From contig JAWKLX010000019.1 in the NCBI GenBank assembly GCA_041392505.1, positions 1 through 64,000 of the forward strand: a stretch of DNA of 64,000 bases. The letters run 5' to 3'. Made by a program: the position numbers and the translations under genes. Below are positions 51,723 to 59,749 of this stretch, piece by piece (position 1 is the stretch's first letter; each line of letters opens with the position of its first letter). The notes beneath the pieces were generated by a model. The model worked only from the letters and a program-made list of their open reading frames with translations, had not been told where the DNA came from and ran no database searches. This DNA comes from UBA6168 sp041392505. Lineage in GTDB: Bacteria; Bacteroidota; Bacteroidia; Chitinophagales; Saprospiraceae.

Positions 51723-51752
51723 CCGAGCGGTAGGAATTGCTGTCCGAATGGT
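51723..51752 (-). promoter_or_regulatory. Two LytTR-type boxes upstream of the pseudo-receiver gene
   Basis: On the minus strand ACCATTCGG (51744-51752) and ACCGCTCGG (51723-51731) are exactly 21 bp apart, each one mismatch from the LytTR consensus. Both are preceded by AATTCCT. They lie about 285 nt upstream of the pseudo-receiver start and just after the LytTR gene. Confidence 0.5.
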
Positions 51753-51789
51753 AGGAATTTACAGAAAGGCAATAAAAATTGGGAAGCAA

Positions 51790-52545
51790 TTAAATCATTT
51801 TCAAGCGTTTGATGATTTCTTCTTTTGACCTTCTGGCAATGGGTACATGATGGGATTGGATGGTCAGGGATTCATGGGATTCACTAATGGCATCCACCTT
51901 TTTCAAATTGACAACAAAGGACCGGTGGACGCGGACGAACAAATCGGAAGGTAGCTGCGATTCAATATTCCGGAGCGGGACAGATAGTAGGTAAGTTTGA
52001 TTTTCGGTATGTATTTTACAATAATTCCGGTCAGCTTCTGCATACAAGATATCCGTGAGCAGCACCTTGACCATTTGGTTTTTATGCCGGATAAAAAGCC
52101 GATCTTCCATGGCAGATACATGGTCTTCGGAATTTTCATTTTCAGTGGCCGACTCTTGTTCCACAGCGATCCGTTGCAAAGCCAATTGTATCGTTCTTGC
52201 CAAGTCAGCTTTTTGGAAAGGCTTCGAAATAAAAGCATAAGGCTTTGCCTTGATGGCTTGTTGGAAAGTAGCGTCATCGGAGTTGGAGGTCAGGAAAATT
52301 ACCGGAATCTGGAATCTTTTTAAAATGATCTGAGCGGTCTCGATGCCATTCATTTTTCCAGACAAAACAATATCCATCAAGATGATATCGGGCCGATTGC
52401 CTTCGAGCATTTTCAAGGCATCTTCCCCACGCGTGTTGATGCCAGTGACTTCATAACCGAGTTTGGTCAGCTGCATGGAAATATCAGCGGCGATGATCAT
52501 ATCATCTTCAACCATCATAATTTTTGCAGGGTTGTCTGCTGTCAT
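51790..52545 (-). CDS. LytTR-family response regulator
   Basis: 251 residues. The receiver has the acidic pocket MVEDDM (Glu13-Asp14-Asp15), the phospho-acceptor Asp58 in ILMDIV, and Lys in ISKPF. A charged linker (about 125-145) leads to a C-terminal LytTR DNA-binding domain with LTDILYAEADRNYCKIHTEN and DLFVRVHRSFVVNLKKV, the typical family core. The start is ATG 52545, 12 nt after the end of the degenerate kinase reading frame. It is the likely output of the kinases at 53031-56440. The direct repeats with 21-bp spacing at 50.9 and 51.7 kb are candidate targets. Confidence 0.93.
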   Translation of the reverse strand: MTADNPAKIMMVEDDMIIAADISMQLTKLGYEVTGINTRGEDALKMLEGNRPDIILMDIVLSGKMNGIETAQIILKRFQIPVIFLTSNSDDATFQQAIKAKPYAFISKPFQKADLARTIQLALQRIAVEQESATENENSEDHVSAMEDRLFIRHKNQMVKVLLTDILYAEADRNYCKIHTENQTYLLSVPLRNIESQLPSDLFVRVHRSFVVNLKKVDAISESHESLTIQSHHVPIARRSKEEIIKRLKMI

Positions 52546-52557
52546 GTTGTAATGTTG

Positions 52558-53030
52558 TTAAGCCGCCGATTTCTCCTGTCGATAAAACTGGATCATCGTT
52601 TGGTTCCACGATTCGTTTGATTTCCAATGTCCCTGGCTGAAGGCGTCGTAATTGAACCAGCAAAGTGCCAAAACCCTTTCTTTTTTGGTCTCCAGTTCCA
52701 TTTTCGATGGCCATTATCAGCGTTTACCAGTGTCAAACCATTTTCTGGATTTAGAAAATGTGAAGTTTTACCATCCTGTTGATCTGGAGCATGTTTCAGA
52801 TTGGTGATCGTTCATTGGTAATGACCCAGTCGGGATGGCGGTGTCCCATCTAATTCAGATTTCCTGATAAACGCTGACGGCGATTTTCAGCGCAAAACTA
52901 TCTTTGATCGCTTTCCGACCTGTTTCGATAATCCCGCATTTTCAGTGGCGGCGAGGTTTTCAGTCTATAATTTTGAATCGGTGCCGTGACCTGGTTTTAC
53001 TTTCCCTGCGCTCAAGCTTTTGCTTGGTCG
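52558..53030 (-). pseudogene. Decayed ATPase end of the second sensor kinase
   Basis: This is a diverged copy of the HATPase region of the intact kinase (54548-55160). Recognisable pieces in shifting frames include NLAATENAG, GKAIKDSFALK, DTAIPTGSL and the ending TMIQFYRQEKSAA-stop at 52558, identical to the intact protein's end. Many substitutions and deletions as well as indels separate the two, and the kinase 53031-54530 stops just before this region. It is therefore the lost C-terminus of that gene. Confidence 0.8.
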
Positions 53031-54530
53031 CTAGATGCTTTCGGATTCTAAGTTGAGCAAGCTGGAGATGGTTTCTGGGTTGTTTTTTACCCGGTGATGG
53101 ATCTCTTTGAGCAGCAATTCATTTTCTTGGTTTTTTACTTCCAGTTGTTTGTTTATGGAAGTCAACAATTCATTATTTTTTTGTTTGTCCTTATAGCTTT
53201 TATAAAGTAGGAGGAGTATTAATATCAAAAGGGCGGCGAACCCATAAGATAACATTTGAATTAAGTTTTGACGGGAAAGCTGTTCTTCTTGAAGCGCTAT
53301 TAGGTTTTCCTTTTTCTCTGTTTCATATTTGACGGATAGGTCTTTAGTGATTTGGTCTTTCTCCAAGGATAGGATGCTATCTTTAAACACCTGATTTTGC
53401 TCTCTATATTTTAGCGCATTTTCAAAATCATTTAATTCTCGATAAATAATACTTAGGTGATCTGTGTTTTCTATGATGTTCATGTTAAATCCGTGTTCGA
53501 CTGCCAACTCATAGGATTTTTTCTGAAAAGGTAGCGCACTTTTATAATCCCCTTTTCTCATATATACATCCGATGTATTGGCGAGTGTGGCACTCATTCC
53601 CCCCGGATGATTTAATTCTGTACAGATTTGATTACTTTTTTTATAAGCATCAATAGACTCGTCATAGCGCTCAAGGAATTTCAAGGTATTACCTTTTGTA
53701 TTGAGGATGCTCGCCATAGAAATAAGATCGGTGTTACTTGTTTTTGCCAAGTCTAAGGACTTTTCAATATAAATGAGTGCATCCTCATAACTTTCTGTTC
53801 CTAAGTAGCTATCTGCAATGGTTCGGTAAGCAAGCAGTATATTGGAAGTATCGTTTTGTTGTTCAAAAATATTTAAAGCTTTTTTCCCATAAGTCACCCC
53901 TTCTTCATATCGGTCCAAAAAATTTAACACATCCGCTATACTTATAAAAGAATTAGAAATCCCCTCTTGATCCCCTATTGCCTCAAAAATCTTCAAGGCT
54001 TCAAAATACAATTCGACCGCCTCTTTGAAGAGTCCTTGGTTGGCCATTAAAAATCCTTTTCGGTTGAGCCCTTTGGCTTGGTCAGGCTGGTTTCCATTTA
54101 ACTTGGAATCGCTAATTATTTTATCGTAAAAAATTGCTGCGCTATCATATTGAGCGAGATGAATGTAATTACCCGCAATTTCAAAATCAAATTTAGTTTC
54201 CCATTCCTGATTTGAATATTGCTGTGATTTTTGTTGACCCAGCAGGGCTATTTTTACTGATTTTTCTGGATCAATATCGTTATAGTCAATTGTCCATTTA
54301 TATAAGGAATCGAGTTTTGCAAGATTAGAAGATATGGGAGCTAAGTCTTGCTGAATACTATCGATAAATGATAAAGGTTCTTTTATTAGATTTTTATTTT
54401 TTGTTAAATTATCTTGTTCCGTTTGAGGTATTTTATTCAAGTAAACTGAGTGTTCCATTTTCCCGAATAAGAAAAAAGAATGGAAGCCAAATATTATGGT
54501 ACAACAGAAATACCTAAGAGTTTTTTTCAT
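53031..54530 (-). CDS. TPR sensor kinase truncated before its ATPase domain
   Basis: 499 residues. A signal or membrane-anchor segment (LRYFCCTIIFGFHSFFLFG) precedes tetratricopeptide repeats at about 90-370 (GLFKEAVELYFEALKIFEAI, YEDALIYIEKSLDLAKTSNT). A membrane helix (LIQMLSYGFAALLILILLLL) and a coiled coil follow, then the HisKA_2 phospho-acceptor segment LLLKEIHHRVKNNPETISSL, ending at ESESI-stop. The paralogue reads NNLQTISSLLSLQ here and continues into an ATPase. Here the ATPase remains only as remnant 52558-53030. As read it cannot bind ATP; it could still be a substrate for its paralogue. Start codon 17 nt after the preceding kinase gene. Confidence 0.87.
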   Translation of the reverse strand: MKKTLRYFCCTIIFGFHSFFLFGKMEHSVYLNKIPQTEQDNLTKNKNLIKEPLSFIDSIQQDLAPISSNLAKLDSLYKWTIDYNDIDPEKSVKIALLGQQKSQQYSNQEWETKFDFEIAGNYIHLAQYDSAAIFYDKIISDSKLNGNQPDQAKGLNRKGFLMANQGLFKEAVELYFEALKIFEAIGDQEGISNSFISIADVLNFLDRYEEGVTYGKKALNIFEQQNDTSNILLAYRTIADSYLGTESYEDALIYIEKSLDLAKTSNTDLISMASILNTKGNTLKFLERYDESIDAYKKSNQICTELNHPGGMSATLANTSDVYMRKGDYKSALPFQKKSYELAVEHGFNMNIIENTDHLSIIYRELNDFENALKYREQNQVFKDSILSLEKDQITKDLSVKYETEKKENLIALQEEQLSRQNLIQMLSYGFAALLILILLLLYKSYKDKQKNNELLTSINKQLEVKNQENELLLKEIHHRVKNNPETISSLLNLESESI

Positions 54531-54547
54531 CAGAAATGATATCGTTT

Positions 54548-56440
54548 TTAAGCCGCCGATTTCTCCTGTCGGTAAAACTGGATCATCGTTGCAGTCCCTG
54601 ATTCGTTTGATTTTTCCAATTTTCCACCCAACTGAGCCGTCAGCAATTGAACCAGCAAAGTGCCAAAACCCTTTTCTTTTTTGGTCTCCGATCCATTTTC
54701 GGAGTGGCCATTATCAGCGATTTGCAATGTAAACAAACCATTTTTTTCCTGATTTAAAGTAATGGAAATTTTACCATCGTGTCGATCTGGGAATGCATGT
54801 TTCAGGGAATTGGTGATAAGTTCGTTGGTGATGAGCCCGATCGGGATGGCGGTGTCCACGTCCAGTTCGATTTCTGGCATGTTGACCTCCAACGAAACGT
54901 TTTCAGCTTTTTCCCCAAAACTATCCTTGATCGCTTTTCCGATGGTTTCAAAATAGTCCCGCATTTCGATAGCGGCGAGGTTTTCCCCCTGATATAATTT
55001 TTGGTGGATCAGTGCCATGGAGGCCACCCGGTTTTTGCTCTCCTGCACGGCATCCAGCGCACTTTTATCAGTAATACTTTCTGATTGCAGGCTGAGCAGA
55101 CTGGAGATGGTTTGCAGGTTGTTTTTTACCCGGTGATGGATTTCTTTGAGGAGTAATTCATTCTCCTGATTTTTAGCCAGCAAAGCTTTGGCAATTTTTT
55201 TATTACGCCGGAAATAATAGAACAAGGTGCCAAGAAAAAGTAGCAACAGGCCAATAAACCCTATTCCCAACATTTGGATGCGGTCTTTCTGCTGGATGGT
55301 AGTTGCCTGCTCGGCAAGAGCCTGGTCTTTTTTGCCGGTTTCGTATTTGATGAGACCTTCCGATTCCAAATTAGCAACCCGGTTTTGCATCAAGGTGTCA
55401 AAGATCGAAAATGCTAATTGTTGGCTTTGGTAAGCTTTCTGGTAGTCGCCGAGCTGATAATAGCAATGCGCAATCTGCTCATAATAATCCTGCATCTTAG
55501 GTTTTCCTGCTTGGCCAAGTTCAATATATCCAGTAATTGAGGCTTCCAAATGGGGAAGGGCTTCCTTGTATTTGCCTTGCAAATAATAATTATATCCAAT
55601 GCCATAGCGATAGGTTTTGGCCGCAGGCCGCTCCGCCCCAATTTTCGCTTCAATGATTTCATAACTTTTCAAATTATCTTCCAGCGCTTGTTGATAGTTT
55701 TTTAGTGCAGACCATGCATCCCCCCGGTATCCATAAGCCCGGGCCAGCGTGAATTTATCATCTATGTTATAGGTAGCAATGGTCTCAATACATTTACTGG
55801 CGGCATGGATGGATTTTTCCAATTCACCCGCATCTTCGTAAGCCAATACGAGTACCAACCAAGCTAAAGCGGTATTTTCATAGTCTTTGGCATCTTCCGT
55901 CGTTTTTACGGATTGAAGGCCATATTTAATAGCCAAATCAGGTTTCTTTTGATAGAGTAAAATGCTCGCCATTCGATGGTAAGCGATGCCCAGACCTTTT
56001 TGATCATCCAAACTTTCATAAATAGCAATGGCATCAAATATTAGTTTTTCGGATCGTTTTAAGTCGTTTCCTTCTATGTACTCAAAGGCCAATTCTGAAT
56101 AGGTGGCCGCAAGGTTTTTCTGATCGTTGGTCAATTTATAAAAGTCAATGGCTTTTTCACCATGATAAAAAATGGAATCAATGGTAAATAGGACATGGAA
56201 GGCATGCCAGCGCATCAACAGGTGGTGAGCTTCTCCTTTGAGTTGGTCATCATTCAGTTGGTAGGTTCGCTCCAACGTTTTCAGTGCGCGTTGATGGAAA
56301 TTTTCCGGATTATCAACATGGTTTTCATTCAGCCAAACCAAGGCAGCATCAATGGGCAGATCATTAAATGCATCCTGCTGGGCAAATGACGCCTGGGCAA
56401 TAAAAAGCAATAACAAAATGGGATACCGTGTCAATTTCAT
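54548..56440 (-). CDS. TPR-containing sensor histidine kinase (HisKA_2)
   Basis: About 630 residues from ATG 56440 (MKLTRYPILLLLFIAQASFA, ending AQQ); an in-frame ATG at 56650 adds 70 residues without signal character. Tetratricopeptide repeats occupy about 30-350, a membrane helix (MLGIGFIGLLLLFLGTLFYY) lies near 400, and the phospho-acceptor segment is LLLKEIHHRVKNNLQTISSL (His near 436). The C-terminal ATPase has an N box (NELITNSLKHAF), a degenerate G1 (IADNGHSENG) and a G2-like GFGTLLVQLLTAQLGG. This is the HWE/HisKA_2 type commonly paired with LytTR regulators in Bacteroidota. First gene of the cassette kinase, kinase', LytTR regulator, pseudo-receiver. The signal sensed by the TPR domain is unknown. 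Confidence 0.9.
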   Translation of the reverse strand: MKLTRYPILLLLFIAQASFAQQDAFNDLPIDAALVWLNENHVDNPENFHQRALKTLERTYQLNDDQLKGEAHHLLMRWHAFHVLFTIDSIFYHGEKAIDFYKLTNDQKNLAATYSELAFEYIEGNDLKRSEKLIFDAIAIYESLDDQKGLGIAYHRMASILLYQKKPDLAIKYGLQSVKTTEDAKDYENTALAWLVLVLAYEDAGELEKSIHAASKCIETIATYNIDDKFTLARAYGYRGDAWSALKNYQQALEDNLKSYEIIEAKIGAERPAAKTYRYGIGYNYYLQGKYKEALPHLEASITGYIELGQAGKPKMQDYYEQIAHCYYQLGDYQKAYQSQQLAFSIFDTLMQNRVANLESEGLIKYETGKKDQALAEQATTIQQKDRIQMLGIGFIGLLLLFLGTLFYYFRRNKKIAKALLAKNQENELLLKEIHHRVKNNLQTISSLLSLQSESITDKSALDAVQESKNRVASMALIHQKLYQGENLAAIEMRDYFETIGKAIKDSFGEKAENVSLEVNMPEIELDVDTAIPIGLITNELITNSLKHAFPDRHDGKISITLNQEKNGLFTLQIADNGHSENGSETKKEKGFGTLLVQLLTAQLGGKLEKSNESGTATMIQFYRQEKSAA

Positions 56441-56729
56441 TTTAACCATAATTCTATGGATTTCCAGCCTCCCAAAAACCTGCCCAAAGATGGCCATTTT
56501 GGTCATGGCACTGCCAAAGAACTGAGCGGATAGCTGGTGAATTCGACCGAGTAAGGGCTTTACAAGAAAGTTGTTGAGCAGTTGCCAGCTAGCAATGGCA
56601 ATAGTGAAAAAGGCAGGTTGCTGATTTTTTTTATCGATCGGAAGAGGCATTCAAAAGTACCGATGTGTTTATTTGGTTCAAAGGAAAAATCAAAAATAGT
56701 GAAATAGCAAGCGGCCAAACAAAAACTAA
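56441..56729. other. Upstream region of the kinase cassette
   Basis: Between the kinase start and the MITE. The kinase frame stays open to 56650, but the extra segment (ASWQLLNNFLVKPLLGRIHQ) lacks signal-peptide character, so it is treated as leader. No repeat or clear promoter motif was recognised. Confidence 0.4.
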
Positions 56730-57003
56730 TTGATTTTATGAAGGGCTTTCTTACAAAAGTGGAATAAATGCATTTTGCAAGGTAGCCGGGGTTTTGAACC
56801 CCGGAATTCTGCCGAGGCGGCGAACTGTTTCAAGGTCGGAACCGGAATTCTGCCGAGGCGGCGAACTGTTTCAAAGTCCGGTTCAAAACCGGAATTTGCC
56901 CGCTGTTTCAGGTCGTTCAAAACGGACTACCCTTGCAAAAATCAATCAATTTAGATAATTGAATCAATTTCTATTTTTTACAAGAAAGCCTTTTGATTTT
57001 ATG
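56730..57003. mobile_element. MITE-like element with 11-bp target-site duplication
   Basis: TTGATTTTATG occurs at 56730-56740 and again at 56993-57003. Between them the ends are inverted: AAGGGCTTTCTTACAAAA at the left and ACAAGAAAGCCTT at the right (one-base difference). Further inside, TTTTGCAAGGTAGCC pairs with GGACTACCCTTGCAAAA, and CCGGGGTTTTGAACCCCGG is a perfect hairpin. No coding capacity. The 252-bp interior with terminal inverted repeats and flanking direct repeat is the hallmark of a non-autonomous DNA transposon. Confidence 0.75.
56801..56882. repeat. 41-bp tandem repeat (two copies) inside the MITE
   Basis: CCGGAATTCTGCCGAGGCGG...CTGTTTCAAGGTC begins at 56801 and again at 56842, differing by one or two bases. 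Two copies only, contiguous and with no spacer, so not a CRISPR array. Confidence 0.75.
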
Positions 57004-57073
57004 CTAGTTGACCCGCCCTAAAATCAATAATTAATTGTTTGACCGCTACTGTGTCAAATATGTATTGGCCCCC

Positions 57074-59455
57074 TTACGCCTCTATCATCGCAGCCTGCCT
57101 GCCGTTCAATTTGACCTTTTCTCCTTTCCCCTTTTTTTCTTGGTAAAGCACCTCCACCCGGATCGCCTTCAGCCCAGAAACGCCCTGCAAATCCTCCACG
57201 TCCAACATTTCCACCTCACCAAATTTACCTTCGGCCTGCAAGTATTCGATGTAGTTCAAATACTCCTGCGCGTCCTTGTCCTGCGAATAGACGATGGCAA
57301 TTTTTCCGGGAATGGTTAGGCGGTCGTTGGTGCCTTTAATATGCGATTTATCGATACGCTTTTTGATGATCTCGTACCGGGCGTTGTACGCACCATCCAC
57401 ATCGAACTGCTTGTTGTCCATCATGAATTTGATGGCCAACGGGTTGCTGTGGATCAAGATCAGGGAAGCAACTTCCAGCGGGTGAGGCATTTCAGATCTC
57501 AGTTCAAAGGCCTTTTGTTCAATGTCCCACATGGTCTCCAATTGCCACAGACGGAGGTTGTAGAGGTACATCAGGTCGAAGCCGTCATTTTCCAAAATCG
57601 AATCGCCGATGTAGATATTGTACTCCACGCCGTCGGTGTTGTAGCGCTGGAAATAATGCGGAAACATCGCCTGCGCCTCCTCCTGTCGCTGATCCAGCAC
57701 TGCCGACAGTTTTTCATTTAAAATAGTCACGCTGTCCTCATACGCCTTGCGCTCTTTGTAGACGACGTTCAGTGTTGGATCGATGTGCGACATGTACTCC
57801 TCAATCGGCTGGCTGAAAGCAGGGCCTAACGTTTTTAGATGCCTGAAAACAGGGTAGATTTCATTTTTCAAAAAATCGAGGATGCCCACTTCATCACCTG
57901 CCTTGAGGCCGTCTTTCACATTGCCCAAACAATGGTTGACCCTGAAAATCAGCTTTTTATAAATCGGCATCGGCCGGATGGTCATTACCTTTTTGAGTGT
58001 GTCAATGACGAGTGACAACTGGAATTCAAGGTCGGCCTGAATGGCGTGGTTCCGGGCCGTGGAAGAACCTTTGATGTCACTCTGCCCATACAGTGGATAG
58101 ATTTTGTCGAAAACGATTTCCTCCAAAACGGGCATCCCTACCCCAGCCGCTTTTTGTTTATTGAAACTGTTGACCGCTTGGGTAAACCGCCATTTCACCG
58201 AGGGGTGGATGCTGGTGTAATTCTCCTGGATGGTGCTCTCAATAACGTTTTCCCGTTCTTTCAAAAAACGTTGGGTGGCTATTTTTACAAATGGCACAAC
58301 GTCCTGCAACTTGATGGCATTCAGCGAATTAAGTTCGTATTTACGGGGGGACGCCAGCTCGAGCAACTGCATTTCCCCACTGTCCATTTGGATGGGGGCG
58401 AGAAGGATGCTCCCAATGCCTTTTGCCTTTAGTTTTTTGGAAAAAATATTGTGCCCGATCCGTTCGGCGTACAAGTCCACATCGGGGATGGCGAGCGTTT
58501 GCGATTGTTGGAGAACGTAACAATTGACGCCATCGCAGAACATTTTGTGGTAGTCACCTGTGTCAGTTTTATCCAAAAATAAACTTTGCGATTCCTTGTT
58601 CATGAACGATGTCAACACCTGTTCGGTCTTGGTGTTATAAGCGGAATAGCCCACCTGCAAGTCCTTGATACCGAACAAGATACGGAGGTTCTTCTGGAAT
58701 TCATCGAAGATATTTTCATCGTTTTTCAAAAATAAAGTCCTAAGTTGGGAAATAATCACCTCGGTTGTTGCATCATACAGGTTCATAATGCCAAAGCCCT
58801 TGAAGATGTAACTTTCTGGCGGCATTTTCGACCTCCAGAAATCAAGGTCATCCCCACGCAGCATCATTTCATTGATGTCGTCTTGGGTCAGTTCAGGGGC
58901 TTTATCCGTTTTGATAATATCGGTAAAATCAGCGTTCAGCAACAAGCGGTAATGCCGCATTATGCCCGAATTTTTATCATAAATCTCCATGGACAACGGA
59001 CGGTTGAAATGGAAGGGCTGCTTATAATATTGGGTCAGGATAAAAGCGCAAGCCATCTGGTAAAAATTGTCCCCGTCGAATCCCGAAATTTTCATTTCAA
59101 ACTCTTCACCCGCATTTTTTAAAATGTTGGAAAAACGGGTAGTGAGTCGGAATGCGTGAAATTGGAATGGCACCATCAGCGCCTTGATCTCGTTCGTCAG
59201 TAGTGGGCCGGGGAACAGCTTATCAGTAAGCATCGTGATCGGCTCTTCATACTGTTGGATTTCATCGAAGTCTTCAATACCAGAGCGGAGTTGGGGATAT
59301 TGTGATATTTTTTTAAAAATATTCTGGGCCGCTTCGTGGTAGGCATGCGATGGTTGTTCGAGGTATTTCTCAACCTCCCGGTACAGGTGTTCCAGACTGA
59401 ACAAAACCTTGAGCGGCAGTTCTTTAATTTGTGAATTAAATCTGATGATTTCCAT
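57074..59455 (-). CDS. GAF-domain protein, unknown role
   Basis: 793 residues, soluble, no signal peptide or membrane helix. The first 200 residues are helical (LKVLFSLEHLYREVEKYLEQ). A GAF-like domain lies at about 245-400 (ENIFDEFQKNLRILFGIKDL, then LQQSQTLAIPDVDLYAERIG and GIGSILLAPIQMDSGEMQLL). The C-terminal half is helical with NIYIGDSILENDGFDLMYLY and a final HPLEVASLILIHSNPLAIKF region. Proteins of this length and layout occur singly in Saprospiraceae and relatives. GAF domains bind small ligands or mediate dimerisation; no output domain (kinase, cyclase, DNA-binding) is present. Followed by the MITE and preceded by lysS on the opposite strand. Confidence 0.75.
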   Translation of the reverse strand: MEIIRFNSQIKELPLKVLFSLEHLYREVEKYLEQPSHAYHEAAQNIFKKISQYPQLRSGIEDFDEIQQYEEPITMLTDKLFPGPLLTNEIKALMVPFQFHAFRLTTRFSNILKNAGEEFEMKISGFDGDNFYQMACAFILTQYYKQPFHFNRPLSMEIYDKNSGIMRHYRLLLNADFTDIIKTDKAPELTQDDINEMMLRGDDLDFWRSKMPPESYIFKGFGIMNLYDATTEVIISQLRTLFLKNDENIFDEFQKNLRILFGIKDLQVGYSAYNTKTEQVLTSFMNKESQSLFLDKTDTGDYHKMFCDGVNCYVLQQSQTLAIPDVDLYAERIGHNIFSKKLKAKGIGSILLAPIQMDSGEMQLLELASPRKYELNSLNAIKLQDVVPFVKIATQRFLKERENVIESTIQENYTSIHPSVKWRFTQAVNSFNKQKAAGVGMPVLEEIVFDKIYPLYGQSDIKGSSTARNHAIQADLEFQLSLVIDTLKKVMTIRPMPIYKKLIFRVNHCLGNVKDGLKAGDEVGILDFLKNEIYPVFRHLKTLGPAFSQPIEEYMSHIDPTLNVVYKERKAYEDSVTILNEKLSAVLDQRQEEAQAMFPHYFQRYNTDGVEYNIYIGDSILENDGFDLMYLYNLRLWQLETMWDIEQKAFELRSEMPHPLEVASLILIHSNPLAIKFMMDNKQFDVDGAYNARYEIIKKRIDKSHIKGTNDRLTIPGKIAIVYSQDKDAQEYLNYIEYLQAEGKFGEVEMLDVEDLQGVSGLKAIRVEVLYQEKKGKGEKVKLNGRQAAMIEA

Positions 59456-59678
59456 GGTTTATTGATATTACGGTATTGAGGTGTTACGGTATTTTGGTAT
59501 CATAGTTTTGCGAAAAACCGATTAACCGAAAACCCTCACCTACTAATTTACTCCATAAAATATCATGAGTTGCCAAATGGTTTATTTTTATTTCAAAACA
59601 GCATTATTAAGAATTTTGAACTTTCTTTTTCGCATTCTCTTTACTTGCTTCGATAAACATTATTTTTGCGCCTTTTTA

Positions 59679-59743
59679 TTAATGGTAAATAGTGAATGGT
59701 GAATGGTTAATATTCACCATTCACCATTTACCGTTCACCATTA
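59679..59743. repeat. GAATGGT/ACCATTC inverted repeat next to lysS start
   Basis: Repeated GAATGGT units (AGTGAATGGTGAATGG) are followed directly by their complement (TATTCACCATTCACCA and CCGTTCACCATTAA), so the transcript could fold into a long hairpin ending about 7 nt before the lysS ATG. The repeat type is common in Bacteroidota intergenic DNA. The region 59456-59678 holds nothing else recognised. Confidence 0.7.
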
Positions 59744-59749
59744 AATAAA

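Noticed and set aside
56801..56882. Short direct repeats as a possible CRISPR array
   Set aside because: Only two contiguous 41-bp copies with no spacers and no cas genes; it is internal to the MITE.
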